A stretch of 64,000 nt of DNA from Tetragonia tetragonoides (GCA_038025085.1 CM076150.1:4072001-4136000); one strand, 5' to 3'; counted from the stretch's first letter, positions 40,419 to 53,615 are shown. Numbers and translations: made by a program. The notes: a model not told the origin generated them from the letters alone.

Positions 40419-41969
40419 ATGGTGAACTTTGATGATGTTTTTGATGCTTGGTTAGCTTTCATGACTGTAGAGGAAAGGTTAGAGGTCACCCCTTTTCACC
40501 TCAATGCTTTCTTTCACATTAAACAAGTCAAGATTCTATGAGACTTCCTTCATGCTTCGGTCGAGTTTTGGGACCCGAAATTCCATGTCTTCTGTTTCGG
40601 TGCTCAGGAGATGTGCCCCTTGGTGGAGGAGTTCTCCGACATAATTTTCTTTCCAACCGAAAGTCCTCCTGCCGTTCCCTACTCGGGGAATGCTTTCGTA
40701 GGTGATTTCCAAAGGTACCTTGGATTGTCTCCCCGTCAAGCGGGTCAAGTGCTTCATGGTGAGGATGTCGAGCTTGCCAAGCTTGTGACTTTCTTCACTT
40801 CCAAGGCCCAAGGTGCGATGGACATGAGGTACAAGAAGCGTGTTTTTGTATTTTGCCTCCTCCATCGTTATTTGTTTGTTGGTGGTAACGAAGATGCTCT
40901 TATTCCCTCCGAAAAGAAGCTCACCATAAATAGGGGCAAAGCTTGCCTTCTTAGGGTGACCGAACAAATACAGTGGGGTAACTCTCCTATGCACTTGGTT
41001 GTGGGAGAGACAACGCTTGCTTTAGATAGGCTCAAGAGCAATCCTCAAGAGTCCTTCTCCGAGAGCCCTTTACTCCTTCAAGTAAGTGTCGTGATAAAGT
41101 CTTGGTCTTTGTGGATTTAACTTTATTGGGTGAACTTCTCATCTTGTATTGACTTGAATTTTTGTTGTTTTTGTGTAGATATGGCTCCAAGAGAGGCTCA
41201 ACATTCTTGAGATGCCTACCATACATACCAGAAAGTATTTACCCAAGCAACTCCCATCGAGACGTCGACAATTTTTCCTATCTTCACGTGAGGAGTGGAT
41301 AGAATTCTTTTATACTAAGACCCAAATGGGTTGGTTCGTCCCGTGGTGGCATACCACCAAGATTGTAGGGTGTAGTGAGAAGTTCCCTTTACGAGGATTA
41401 TTGGCTTACGTACCTTAACTTCCTTCTTGCCAAACCGCCTTTTGAGACAATATGGTTTACGGCAAAGAATTCCAAACGTAAGCTGCGTGTGCCCTCGTCA
41501 ACGGACGTTGACTCCTTCCTTAGTGCTTCGTTGGGAGCAATATTGGGATTGTCGTCCAACATGGGTTAAACCGGTGTTTCCTCAATCTCATGGGCTGACG
41601 ATCTTCTACGAGCAATGGATTTGGAGCGGTGATCGTCGAGTCAACCCGAAACTTCTAGAGGAAGAGAGAGCGTTGTTCAAGACCTGCAAGTATGATGAGC
41701 CAAGTGGTATAAGGATCACTCCCATGGATAGGCCCGCTAAACCTTCCAAGCCCCAAGCTATGGGTAAGGGAAAGGGTAAGGCAAAGGCCCAATCCTAGAA
41801 AATGAAGAATCCGGCCCATTCGGCCAAGCAAGTAATTCCAAGTGGGCCCAATCATCACGAAGTCTCTTCTAGCTATGGTAGGGAAATGTGGGCTCCAAAA
41901 GAACGAATGGAACTTGATGAGCCTAACGAACCCGTCCAAGAGCCCGAAGTCAAAGACAAAAAGGAATAG
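40419..41969 (+). pseudogene. Second antisense accessory gene, DUF7745-like
   Basis: Two exons (40419-41091 and 41179 onward) are joined by an 87-bp GT/AG intron. Visible features include FWDPKFHVFCFGAQEMCPLVEEF, a stretch often seen in retrotransposon-linked plant ORFs that I recall as DUF7745, then FLLHRYLFVGG-like sequence, GWFVPWW, and RLLRQYGLRQRIP. The C-terminus is Lys-rich. Lesions are a TGA at 40539-40541, a frameshift near 41385-41405, and a TAG at 41796-41798, after which the same frame continues acidic and charged to a TAG at 41967. The family name is from memory; the function is unknown. It ends tail-to-tail with pol, which finishes at 42421 on the other strand. Confidence 0.6.
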
Positions 41970-42420
41970 TCCACCTCTAGTTGTCTAGCAAGATTTGTTT
42001 TGCTTCTTTTTTTTGCTTAGTAGTATAATTCAAATAACGGGTTTGCATGCCCAAGTAGATGTAGTTTAGAATTGCCCTTTTATTTATTTATTATTATTAT
42101 GTTTTTTTTTTCGCACTTTATTATATTTATATTTTTTTTTATTAGAGCATGTAATGGACTTTAGCCATATTAATGAAAGACTTGCTTATTTTTGCAATAA
42201 TCGAATGGATCAAAACTCCCTTTAGAGATTTATCTTGTTAAAGTGGCCGGGCCCAAGTTATATGGGTTACCTACATATCTATGCGGAATCAGGCCAATGT
42301 AGTTCGTAAAATCAAATCTCGTTGTTTTTTTTTTCTTTCGGTCGTGGGTCCCACGTGGATGAGTTGACCGATTTTGACTTGGATTCGGTGCCTTAATGGG
42401 CTCTCTCAAAGATTTAACAT

Positions 42421-45400
42421 TTATACATAGAACCGTTTTAGTTGGTCCATATTTGTGAGTTGGGTGAACTCGTTGCCTTCTAAGTCCATTAGCTTTACTG
42501 CTCCTCCAGATAATATTGTCTTAATAAGGTATGGGCCGACCCAATTAGCCTTGAACTTTCCCCGAGGATCGGCCATAATTGGTCTCACCTCTTTTAGGAC
42601 TAAGTCTCCTTATTTTAGTCCTCTAGCCTTGAATCGTTGATCAAAATGCCTCGTCATCCTTGCTTGGTAGATGTGACCGTAATGTAGGGCATTTAGTCGT
42701 CTTTCATCTAGCAAGATTAATTGGTCATACGGGGCCTGGACCCACTCTACTTCGGGTAATTCACCTTCCAAAGCTATCCTTAAGGAGGGAATCTCTACCT
42801 CGACTGGGAGTACCGCCTCCATTCCGTATACTAAAGAATAGGGTGTTGCTCCTGTTGAGGATCGAATGGTGGTTCTATATCCCCATAAGGCGAATTGTAG
42901 CTTGTCGGGCCAGTCTTCGTAGTTTTCCGTCATCTTAGCTATCATTTGCTTCACGTTTTTGTTTGCGGATTCTACGGCTCCATTTGTTTGTGGCCTGTAA
43001 GGTGAAGATTGCCGATGTTGAATTTTAAACTTAGTGAAAAGCTTGGCAACATCATTTTTGAATTGGGACCCATGATCACTTATGATCTCGTGGGGCACCC
43101 CATATCTGGTGATGATGTCGTCATGTATGAACTTTGCCACGTGTTTGGACGCTATCCTTGCGTACGAGTGAGCTTCGGCCCATTTGGTAAAGTAGTCTAT
43201 CAAGACTAATATGTATCCATGGCCTACTTTTCCTGTAGGGGTGATCTTTCCAATGATGTCAATGCCCCATGCAGAGAACGGTCATGGTGAAGTGAATGTA
43301 TGTAAAGGGGTAGGTGGTCTATGTATTAAATTAGCGTGAAATTGGCAGCGTGTGCATTTTCTCACGTATTTGATGCAATCTCTTTCCATCGTAGTCCAAT
43401 AGTATCCTCGCCTTAGGATTTTCTTGACCAAGGTGAGTCTATTCATATGGGGACCACATACGCCATTATGTATATCGCTCATGACTTTGATAACCTCGCG
43501 TTCTTTTAGACACAGAAGACTTAACCCTTGTGGTGTCTTTTTATAGAGTTTGCTTTGTACATGTATGTATTGTGCGGCTAGTCTTCTTAAGGCTCTTTGT
43601 GCCCTAGGTGTGGACTGTGGAGGATAAACGCCTTTGGCAAGTAAATTGAGAATATCGGTAAACCATTCCTCCTCTTCTTCCTCATTGAGGCATACTTCAA
43701 GTACATTACAAAAGGCGGGCTCAGTGCGCCTTTGAATATGGATGGGCATGGAGATTACATCATCTGGGATATTTATCATAGAAGCCATTTTTGCTAAGGC
43801 ATCTGCGAACTGGTTATCGTCTCTAGGAAGGTATGTGAAATGGACACAAGTGAAAAATTTGGCTATTTTTTCAAGATATTCCTGGTAAGGTGCCAGGGAT
43901 TCGCTTTTCACTTCCCTTTTTTTGGAAACTTGGTTTATGATAAGAGTTGAATCTCCATATACCTTTAGATCCTTAATTTGTAGTTCTATTGCCGCTTCTA
44001 GACCCATGATGCATACTTCATATTCTGCGCCATTATTGGTTACCTCATGATCTAACTTGACGGCTATGGGAGTATGTGCGGCTTCGGGGCTGACTAACAA
44101 TATTCCTACACCATAACCCTTTTGGTTTGATGCTCCGTCAAAGTATAATTGCCAAGTGTTTTCTTCGACACTCATTATTCCTTCATTTGGAAAGTCATGC
44201 GTGGCATCTTCGCTAGTAACTGGGTTTTCAACAAGATGTTCACAAATGGCATGTCCTTTGATCGCCTTTTGGTGTTCAAAAGTCAGATCGAATTCTGAAA
44301 GCATAACGATCCATCTTGCTATTCTTCCACTAAGGATGAGTTTCTCGAACAAGTATTTTAACGGGTTCATCCTTGACTTTATATGAACGGAATGTTGTAG
44401 CATGTAGTGTCGGAGCTTCTTGGTTGCAGTGACCAATGCGAGACACGTTTTCTCTAGGATGGAGTATCGTGTTTCGTATTTTAGGAATTTCTTGCTAAGG
44501 GAGTATATTGCCTTTTCGTCATTCTCCACCTTTTGGGCCAACATAGCGCCCATGGCGGTTTCTGTGACTGTTAGGTATAGCATAAGTGGTTTTCCCGGAA
44601 TGGGCGGAATCAGTACGGCTGGTTTAGCTAAGTATTCCTTAATCTTGTCGAAGGCTTGTCGGCATTGATCATCCCAAGTAGATTTAGTGTCCTTTTTGAG
44701 CTTCTTGAAGATGGGCTCGCATGTAATAGTCAATTTGGATATGAATCGACTTATATATTGGAGATGTCCCTTATGGCTTTCATTTTGGTAGGGTCGATTT
44801 CAATACCTCTTGTGCTTATAACGAATCCTAAGAGCTTGCCCGAAGTTACTCCAAACGCGCACTTTTGGGGGTTCAATCTCATGTTGTAATTCTGAAGCCT
44901 GTCAAAGAATTTCCTTAGAGAGGGTATATGCCCTTCTCTCTCCTTTGATTTAATGATCATATCGTCCACATATACCTCGGCTTCCTTCTGTATCATGTCA
45001 TGTAGAAGGGAAGTTGCAGTTCTTTGGTATGTTGCTCCCGCGTTCTTCAACCCGAAAGGCATGACGGTATAGCAATAGGTCCCCCATTGGGTAATGAAAG
45101 TGGTTTCTCCATATCTTCTTCGGCCATTTATATTTGGTTATACCCTGCATAGCCATCCATGAATGATAAGAGGGCATGTCCTACGGTATTATCCACCAAT
45201 ACATCTATATGTGGCAAGGAAAAGTCGTCCTTTGGACTTGCATTGTTCAGATCTCTAAAGTCAACACACATCCTTACTTTGCCATCCTTTTTTGGAACGG
45301 GCACTATGTTAGCAACCCATTCTGGATATTGAGCAACTTTGATAAAACCTGTTGCGAGCTGTTTTTGCACATCTTCTTTGCTCTTCAGTGCCCACTCAAG

Positions 45401-46027
45401 CTTCATTCTCCGCAGTTTCTGCTTTACTGGCTTTGAATCCGGATTGAGCGGTATTGTATGTTGCGCTATTTCGCGACTTATTCCTGGCATATCTTTGTAG
45501 GACCAAGAAAAAACGTCTATGTATTCTTTTAAGAGATTTATAAAGCTTTCTCGCTCTTTGGGAGTTAACGATAAGCCAATGCGCACTTGGCGCGGCTCTT
45601 GATCGTTTGCAAGATTGATTAATTCTGTTTCTTCCACAATTGGAGTCTTTTGTTCATGCTTTAATAGTGCTTTAGTTACTTCTTTGGGCAATTCTTGTTC
45701 ATCTTTTGAATTATTAGCTACTAAGTAATCCAAGAAGTAAGCAGAATCAGTAATTATTTCATTGATAGGGGAAACATCAACTGAGCCATTACTATTGGCT
45801 TTAACATCTTTCGACTTGCAAACAGAAATAAACATAGATTTGGGTGGACCACCCGACACTACTATATTAGACTCGTCTTCGGAGTCGGACTCGGTCCGGT
45901 CGGAATTGGTGTCGAAGTCAGACTTGGATTCTTCGGAGATCGTGATCTTGATCTTCTTCCCATTGGCTCCTGTCCAGCTTATAGTACGCTTCTGCTTTGT
46001 GAGTTGACCCTCGTTTGGAGTGATCAA
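42421..46027 (-). pseudogene. Tat pol: reverse transcriptase, dual RNase H, integrase (broken)
   Basis: Pol copies and integrates the element. Domains in order on the minus strand are: an acidic linker (46027-45600); reverse transcriptase from about 45400 (VPVPKKDGKVRMCVDFRDLN) to 44750 (MPFGLKNAGATYQR, YVDDMI); RT-linked RNase H (LYLTVTETAMGAMLAQ); archaeal-type RNase H from about 44160 (WQLYFDGASNQKGYG); integrase zinc finger (near 43360); and integrase core 43260-42610 with SDHGSQF and NGAVESANKN. The C-terminal tail ends at 42421. Lesions are a TAA at 45128, a 1-base frameshift just after it, a TGA near 43282 in the integrase, and a TAA at 42610, plus a broken link near 44740. No aspartic protease motif precedes the reverse transcriptase. 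The copy cannot make a full polyprotein. Confidence 0.9.
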
Positions 46028-46119
46028 CTTAGTTGGGTCAAAGTTTGCATCCTAAATTGCATTATTGACATTATGGAGATCTTCATCTTTTGGATGGCGA
46101 TGGGTCTTGGAATACTTTT

Positions 46120-48058
46120 CTAAAACAGGTCCTGAAAGATTTGCGTTGGGGTTGAAAGGATGGGGATATATGCCCTCCTCAGCATTTGGTTATAGCACTC
46201 CTTCTCAGGACTGACGGTGTTTTTGTAGTTACATGGTTGAACCTCTATGAAATCTTGGATTCTGTGTTTTAACGCCCAACATTCTTCAGTGTCGTGGCCT
46301 CTTCCCTTATGGTAATTGAAAAACTTACGTGGGTGCCAAGCAATCCCCGGAGAGACAGGATCAGGGGTTGGCCCCAGTGGTCGTATGATTCCGATACTTA
46401 TGAGTATCTCAAGAGTGTGAGCGAGATGGAGAGGTAGCGGAGAGAAGTTTCTTTTGGTCATATCCCTCATGGATGGGACGTGACTGAGTGGGGCGCTCAC
46501 GCTTTGGCAGAGGATAGATGCGGAATGCGCTTCTGCGTCTTCTCTTTCTTTTCTCTTCATTTCGATGTTAGTTACCTCTTCGTCTATCTGTTTTAGACCA
46601 ACAGTGATTTCCTTGACCAACTCCTCCAATGATTTCTTGGGGGTGCTTTTGGTTGTACGAAGGTCATCTTCCTCTTCACTATCCCAAATTCCGGCCACCT
46701 CTAGATGGAGGGAGTCAATTTTAAATGATGGGATACTATGTCCAATTGGCACAATCAGGCGAGAGGGGTCCTCTTCTTCTTTTTCATTTGTAATGACGAA
46801 AACTGCGCCTAGAGGATTGGTGTTGTTATTTGGAGTGGGAACATTCTTTGGCTTGGGAATAGTCCCATTGTCAAAAAGATCCTAGATTTTATTCTTGAGT
46901 GTCCAACACTTCTCAGTGTCATGTCCTTTACCTCTATGGAATTTGCGGTAAAGACTAGGGTTCCATTATGGGCTCCTCTTTTCGACGTCGAGATCCGGAG
47001 TGGGGCTCACGACATTGAGGTAGTCGTTTTTGACAAGCTTTTCCAAAGCTTTAGCATAGGTCATACCCAATGGGGTGTATTGCCTTTGCGGTTTATCATA
47101 GACAGCATTGATTTCATTAACCTTGTTGGAAGAGTTTCCCAAATTGGGGTTCTTCTTGTAGCTTGAGCTATAAGCACCTTTGTTAAAGAAGTCCTTGTTT
47201 TTCTCCTTTTTGAGTGCTTGATCATCCTCTATGAGAAATCCCAAGTTATTGAGTTGTGCGTATGAAGTAATTGCTTGGTATTTGAGAGGATTCGAGTAAG
47301 GAGGTTGTAAGTTCTTGATGAGTTTTCGGATTTGCTCTTCCTCGAATGGACGGTCGAGCATTTCAGCCACGTTAGTTCTCCATTTCTTGACAAAATCGGT
47401 GAAGCTTTCATTTTCACCTTGCTTGATTGCTTCTAACTCTCTCATGGTGGTTGGTTGGATGACATTGTCGGCATACCTAGTGAGGAATAAACTGGACACT
47501 TTGTTCCATTCCTGAACCTGATTGGGCTCGAGCTTGAAAAACCATGCCCTAACAGTGGAGTCCAAGGTTTGTGAGAAAAGATGAATATAGAGGTCAGGAT
47601 CTACTCCTCTTAGGCCCATTGCAGTGGTGAAAGCCCTTATGTGATCTTTTGGATCATCGGTCCCTTTGAAGATAGGGATTTCAGGCATAGAGAACATTTG
47701 TGGGAGCTTCCCCTTGATGTGAGAGGAGTATCCTTCAGCATTGATCATGTAGTCATTTATGATCTTGTTTTGAGTTAGAGCTAACTCAAGGTTCTTAATT
47801 TGAGCACTTAGCTCTTCTACCTTGTCATCTCGAGGTGGAGGATCATCCTGGTTAAGAGGGTCAGCTTCTTTGACCTTGCTCTCTATCCATGTCACACGGT
47901 TTCCCATAGTTTCCAACATTTTCATCAGTAGTCTTAGGTGGTGGAGGGGGCATATCATCTTCGGCCATTTCAGTCAACTTAGAACAAGATGGTCGATACG
48001 GAGGGGGAGTAACAAATATTGCGTTAGGCCTAGCTTTGCTCGAAGGGGGAGACTCCAA
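46120..48058 (-). pseudogene. Tat gag, broken
   Basis: Gag would form the particle. The N-terminus lies in the frame starting at 48058 (MESPPSSKARPNAIF) and shifts frame in a Pro-rich stretch near 47930. The main block 47958-46966 holds the retrotransposon Gag domain (MPEIPIFKGTDDPKDHIRAF, VRAWFFKLEPN). After stops at 46966 and near 46885, the frame continues with two zinc-knuckle-like motifs, HRGKGHDTEKCW and HKGRGHDTEECW. Each lacks the usual leading Cys, which reads Arg and Phe respectively. A long charged segment follows and ends at 46120. Another frameshift separates it from pol. Where translation once began is uncertain. Confidence 0.85.
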
Positions 48059-49216
48059 TACGAGCTTCCTAACCAGACGTTGATTACTATGATCGCGTTC
48101 CTAACTTTTTGGACCGACTGTTTTCTTCCCAATTCTGGACAGCGGATAAGACTTAGAAAAGAAAGGACTAACAAGTTCCACGAAAGGAAAGTTTCAAAAC
48201 AAAGATGGGATGTTTCTATCTAGAATATTCTATCAACATAGTTACCCTTGGGGACTAAGTAATGGGTTTAGGTCAAAAGATCTCGACTCAATACAGGATA
48301 AAGCAAAAGATATTTTACTCTTGACTAAAAGGAGAGGGGAGAGATATTATCTCGACTCAATATGGGATAAAGCAAAAGATATTATACTCTTGAAGGAGAG
48401 GGGAGAGATATTATCTCGACTCAAAATGGGATAAAGCAAAAGATATTATACTCTTGACTAAAAGGAGAGGGGAGAAATATTATCGAGATCTTTTGACCTA
48501 GACTTACTACCTACAAAAAGGGGAAAGAATATGGCAACCAAATCTTTCCTAAGGTAACGAGCATCATATAGAACATTCGGGGATATTATTTCCTAAAAAT
48601 AAAGATTCTAGACTCGATCTTGAGACAAAATCTAGACTCAAAAAAGGAAAAGATCCTAATTGGGGTCTAACCTAATATTCTATGACAACCAAAAAGACTA
48701 CGCAAAGATTGCGTTCACATATGGGAAAACAGCAAACAACGCAATATGGCATGATTATGCAAATCTAGCATGGACATGGGACTGAGTTTCAACCTAAAAC
48801 ATTGGTTCTAGTTCATGCAATGGGGTAGGCTTAAGGGTTTTGGTCAAAAGGTACTCATGATCAAGAATGTACTACAATCCGCTAGATGTGCGACAATGTG
48901 AGGCATTCTAGTTATCCTACTCGTCGAGTGGACGAATGCGTAGGAAGGTACATGAGGTGGGAGGATCCATGTTGCTTGGCAAAGAAGAATCGAGTGGATT
49001 CTCACCAAGGCACTTCACCACACTCCATTGGCTAAAAACTGGTTTGAACTTGTAAAAACAAGCTCGGAAGTCGCGGAAGCGCATGCACATGAATGCAACG
49101 AATGCAAATTAATAGATGAATGACAAGTCACAAAATAATAATAAGAACACTCAAGGTAGTGAACCAAGCAAAAATAATTACAATGAATCGATTTTCAAGT
49201 TACACCCTCTTAATCA
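48059..49216 (-). other. Tat element leader between primer site and gag
   Basis: About 1.16 kb of untranslated leader. It contains a three-unit tandem repeat at 48282-48487 with unit lengths of about 64-70 bp (ATCTCGACTCAAT, GGATAAAGCAAAAGATATT, GGAGAGGGGAGA). No extra ORF1 of the kind seen in some Tat relatives was found. Confidence 0.6.
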
Positions 49217-49236
49217 TGTCCCCAGTGAAGTCGCCA
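49217..49236 (-). other. Primer-binding site, tRNA-Arg-like
   Basis: Read in element sense, TGGCGACTTCACTGGGGACA starts one base after the 5' LTR. From memory, the 3' end of plant tRNA-Arg(ACG) would pair with TGGCGACTCCGCTGGGG, so there are two mismatches. Tat/Ogre relatives are known to use tRNA-Arg. Confidence 0.65.
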
Positions 49237-49237
49237 C

Positions 49238-50799
49238 TGTAGGCTGCCGTTACTTTTCTCCCCTTTTTTTCCTTTTTTCCGCGTGCCTTACCTTCGTCCC
49301 TCCTGTCGGGGGGTCGGGCTTTTGCGGACAGCCTGGGAGAGCGCGTTGGGTGATCGAATTTCGTGAATCTTTTAGTGTATATGCACATGGAGATTTCGTA
49401 CCAAGGACATGATTAAGATTGTCGGAAGTCGCCACCAAATTTTAAGGTAATTTGAAAACCTTGGAGATCGAGTCGATAGTCTAGAAAGACGTCAACTCAA
49501 CTCCTATGCACCCCAATCCCTATTGGGGAAATTGACTTCATTAATGAGTTAGGGGGCATAGGTACGAGCTAGGAAGGTGTTAGGCACCCAACTCGCCCGT
49601 TTAGCAACAAACGGCCTTTACTAATCGATTCACTATAATTATTAATGCTACGGTTCCAAACAAGGTTCAATTTGTCCAATTCCTAATTTTAACTAATGGG
49701 TTTGAACAATTATTATTAATGTGACCACTTTTAACAATTTATCAAGTTACATGCTTTTATTGCTAGAAAACGATAAATATGCTAAAACCTGTGAGTTAGA
49801 AAGGAAACAAGCAATTCATCCACTAATTCACAAACGAATCATGATTTAATTATAAGAATCAATAAATAACAAAAATAAAGCATTTATTCATCCATTCATT
49901 AGGCTTAATACAAGCCCTTTTGCTCAAAACGCGCCATGCATGTACATATCACATAAACCAAATTCGTTAGCAGTAACAAGCAATTTATATAATTTATTGA
50001 AAACCCTCAGGATGGATTACTTGGATGCTCACGATGAACTTATTGGGTTGTTATGCTTGAATCCATGCTCTTGATGAAGTATGAAGGTTTATTTTGTGGT
50101 GCTAGGGATAATTCTAAAGGAGTAGTATCAGAATTTCTGGTTTAATATGAGAGAGAGAGAGACTGTCAACCTCTGAGAGAGAAACTGTCAACCTCTTCAA
50201 CTGAACCCTAAGGTTTGTTTATATAGAAGAGGAGGGCTGCCAGGGTTTGGCACGGAAATCGAATGGGCCTCGAAATTTGCCGTCCGCGAGAAAAGGTCCA
50301 GGTGGCCAAGCCGCTAGGACAAGCGGTCTAGCCGGCAGGCCAAGCGGTCAAACCGCAAGGCAAGCGGCCAAACCGCTTGGCCAAGCGGCACATCCGCTTG
50401 TCCTAGCGGCCATCGCTTGAGCCCAAGCGTGGCCGCTTGGACCTGGAGCGGTGTGCCTGTATAGGCGCCGGACATGGTTTTTGTGCGGGGGAGGCTTTTC
50501 CGAGGGGGTCCACGCGGGATTGACTGAGTTCCCTTGTTTGACCAAGGGTTAACTCATGGGTTTGGTTCCCTTTCGGGCCCTAAGGTTCAAAGAGACCTAT
50601 CTCTCAGTTTTGGACTCCAATTGTATTGAGTCCAACTGGTTTGGATCACCTGTACAAAAGGCTTCCACTGGTTAATTCAAATGAACTGGGCTAATCATCA
50701 GAGCAATTATTCTCGCAACCCAAGTTCGAGCAAAATCCAATCCTTTCATCATCGGGTTTTTACGGGGACTTATTATAGACACAATTTTTGGTGTCTACA
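49238..50799 (-). repeat. 5' LTR of the Tat element
   Basis: 1562 bp. The TATA-like CTATATAAACAAACC lies at about 50212-50227, pointing leftwards into gag-pol. The palindrome cluster at 50295-50450 has extra copies (GCGGTCAAACCGC, GCGGCCAAACCGC, GCGGCACATCCGC) absent from the other LTR. Confidence 0.93.
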
Positions 50800-50824
50800 A
50801 CTATGGACATGGCGATAACTTTCT

Positions 50825-50928
<104 letters not shown>

Positions 50929-53493
50929 TTTAGTAATATTTATTATGTAAATTAAATATATTTATTCGATGAATTATTTAATTTAACTAATCATTAGTTT
51001 TTAAGTAAGTAATGATGGTAATAAACTAATAATAATAATGAAATTAATTAAAAATATTTTTAATATTAACTAATAATAATAATAATATTAATAATAATTA
51101 TAATAATTATTATTATTATATTATTATAATATTATTATAATTATTATTATTATTATTTGACTTAATTGTTGTGCAATGGTTGTAGCTGACAGAATCTGAT
51201 TAGCATTTGTCTAAGATGTTTTCGGGCACTAATCTGTCAAAATGAAGCCATGTGTATTGTATAGTGGCTAAAGAAAAAGGTTGGATGTGCTTCTTGTTCT
51301 TTAGATGCTGTAACTCTGCCAAATGATATTCTAGCGTTAAAGGTCAGCTGTCATCCTAATTCCTATCGCCACACATTGAACTTAAGAAGTCTTTTCATGG
51401 CATATGATGCACCTACATACATACAAGGAGAACAAAAAAATGGTCCTTTCATGGCATAAGATGCACCGTGTCACTTAAAATTCTTATTGTCTCACTTTGG
51501 TGTTCTTCTTACTTGTAGTTACATTATCTTTTAAGGCTAACATTTTTAAGAAGACCACTTTTGTTAAGATTATGATACACTGTCATTTGGTTAAAGAGAA
51601 GACTTATCCTTGAAGCGATGGACCAAAGCTTTATCTTCTTTATGTTTTCAATAACAAGTATCATCTTTCCTAAATGGTTAATGAATAAAACTTTTGTTAC
51701 TGTCAAACCAAATTTGTTGTCATCAACCTACGAGAATGTGAAATATATGGTCGAAGAATATACTTTCCCATGAAACGATCATGTAGAAGACTTGATTGTA
51801 AACCAGCATTTAATGGATTTACGCAACCAATGGATAATCAACTCGTTCTCTAACCAAAGATGAAATCTTTTGTGGGTTTTTGTGTTTATATCAAAGGAAA
51901 GCAATAAAGGATATGACTTGGATAAAGTTTCCACCACCAAGCCTAAACAACTTGATTAATTCAACGCTAAAGTACTTAAACACCACCAGGAAACAATCAA
52001 ATCGACGAAAATCAGAGTAACTAGTGATAAAGCAAATTAAGCACCACACTAAATTACAATAGCATTCGATTTTCTACTTCTCTCAAGAACACTCAAGCAA
52101 TTAAGCACTAAGTATTTAGAGAAAGAATAAATTAAGCTCAAAGGCTTGAAAGAGATAACACTCTCATTTTATATTCATCATCATAGTCTTCGTCTTTTCA
52201 GCTACAAGGTTGCCTCTATATATATAGGGGGGAAAGGGTTCCTAAATGACCGAGGAAGCACCTAGAATGTATCCTTGATACCCAAGGCTCAGTAAAGAGC
52301 TGTTGGGAGGACCACAAGGCCTCTAATAGGCGCATAACTCACTTCAAAGTGACAGCCAGCTGTTACTTTGTACTATTGGGACCACTACATTAAATGCTTT
52401 GATTTAATGGTCCTCTAAGTCTTTCTCTCTTAGCATGTGACTCTTTATCCCTTTAGAAACGTGACTTAAGCTATTACAATGCTGGAAAACAAATTACAAA
52501 TGCAAACTAGGCTTAATTAACACTAATGATGCTTGCACGGACTAAATTAGGACAAAATGCATGCTGAAATTAACTAATAGCTAAAATGCTTTATATGCAA
52601 GATGATAAGCCCTCAAATGCTTCTGCATCAATTTATGTCACTGCATTACTGCCTGCTATCCCGTTTATTCATTGGAAGCGGATGAGTGGGGAGATCTTTT
52701 GCTCTAAATGGGGTCCTAAGAATCATGAACCAAGAACAGTTAAATGATGTTTTTTTTTTTTTCTGTTGATGAGAAATCCATTACAAAGTGTTGACATTTT
52801 TTGCTAATTACAAATGTGTCATGTTGTTTTAATTGAGAGAACTAAAACTTATGGCATCACTATTTTGTATCTACTTCGTAGTTCTTAAAAGTTGACCCTG
52901 CAACCGAAGAGAATACTTACCAAGTGTAGAATTATTTTTCATGCTCTTATACTTTCTTCCGATGTTATTTACAGATGGAGCTGAAGAGGAGGATAAGTAT
53001 GAAATCCCAATTAAGCCCCTTCAAGTTATTGGGGTGTCCTGCCTCCAACTATGATCTACCGAAGACAAAGTACTGATTATACCAAATGTGTTGGTATGAT
53101 CCTAAATCGCGTTTCGGATATGCGTGAGCAAGAAAATACAGTACATGAATTTTCTGTTTTTTGACACAATTTGTGGCCTATGTTTCATCTTTTGCTTTGG
53201 AAAGAATTTTCATTAGCTAGAGTACGAAACACTACACCTACAGATTGCTGAACAAAGTATCAAATTTGTGTCTCCATGTTCATGTTGTTGACCATCTTTT
53301 TTGAGTTGAATATATATCACAATTACTCTTTCCTCAACTTTATATTTGAATTGTTATGTGATAGATTAGATGCATAAAAAAAAAATTGGTGGGATCTGGT
53401 TCTGTTTTGCTGAGCACAATGTGAAGGTTTTTTTTTTTCTTGAATTATTGTTATTCAATTTTTTATTTACTTGGAGTCAATGAGATCTTCCCT
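50929..53493. other. Intergenic, possible solo LTR, no gene
   Basis: AT-rich at first. 51885-52625 has an LTR-like look when read leftwards: TGATGCAGAAGCATTTGAGG at the right, TATATATATAGAGG in the middle and short polyadenine tracts, but no matching target duplication. 52850-53350 is a diverged copy of 56680-57190, with shared ACTTTCTTCC and ATGTTATTT, CAGATGGAGCTGAAG and CATTAGCTAGAG. No protein family was recognised. Confidence 0.35.
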
Positions 53494-53615
53494 ACAACAT
53501 ATGGCCCCAAGGATTAACTGTGACGGTTTGTGATTTGCTTTTGCATTTTAGACAATCTGGTGAAAATCATTAAAAATTGATGCTTCTCTGTTCTTTAATG
53601 TTTGAATTTGTCTCT
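53494..53615 (+). repeat. 122-bp direct repeat, left copy
   Basis: From ACAACATATGGCCCC to GAATTTGTCTCT. It recurs at 56383-56504 with one mismatch and brackets LINE copy A. Confidence 0.92.

Noticed and set aside
51885..52625. Solo LTR
   Set aside because: It has LTR-like composition and a TATA-like site, but I could not find matching target duplications or defined ends.
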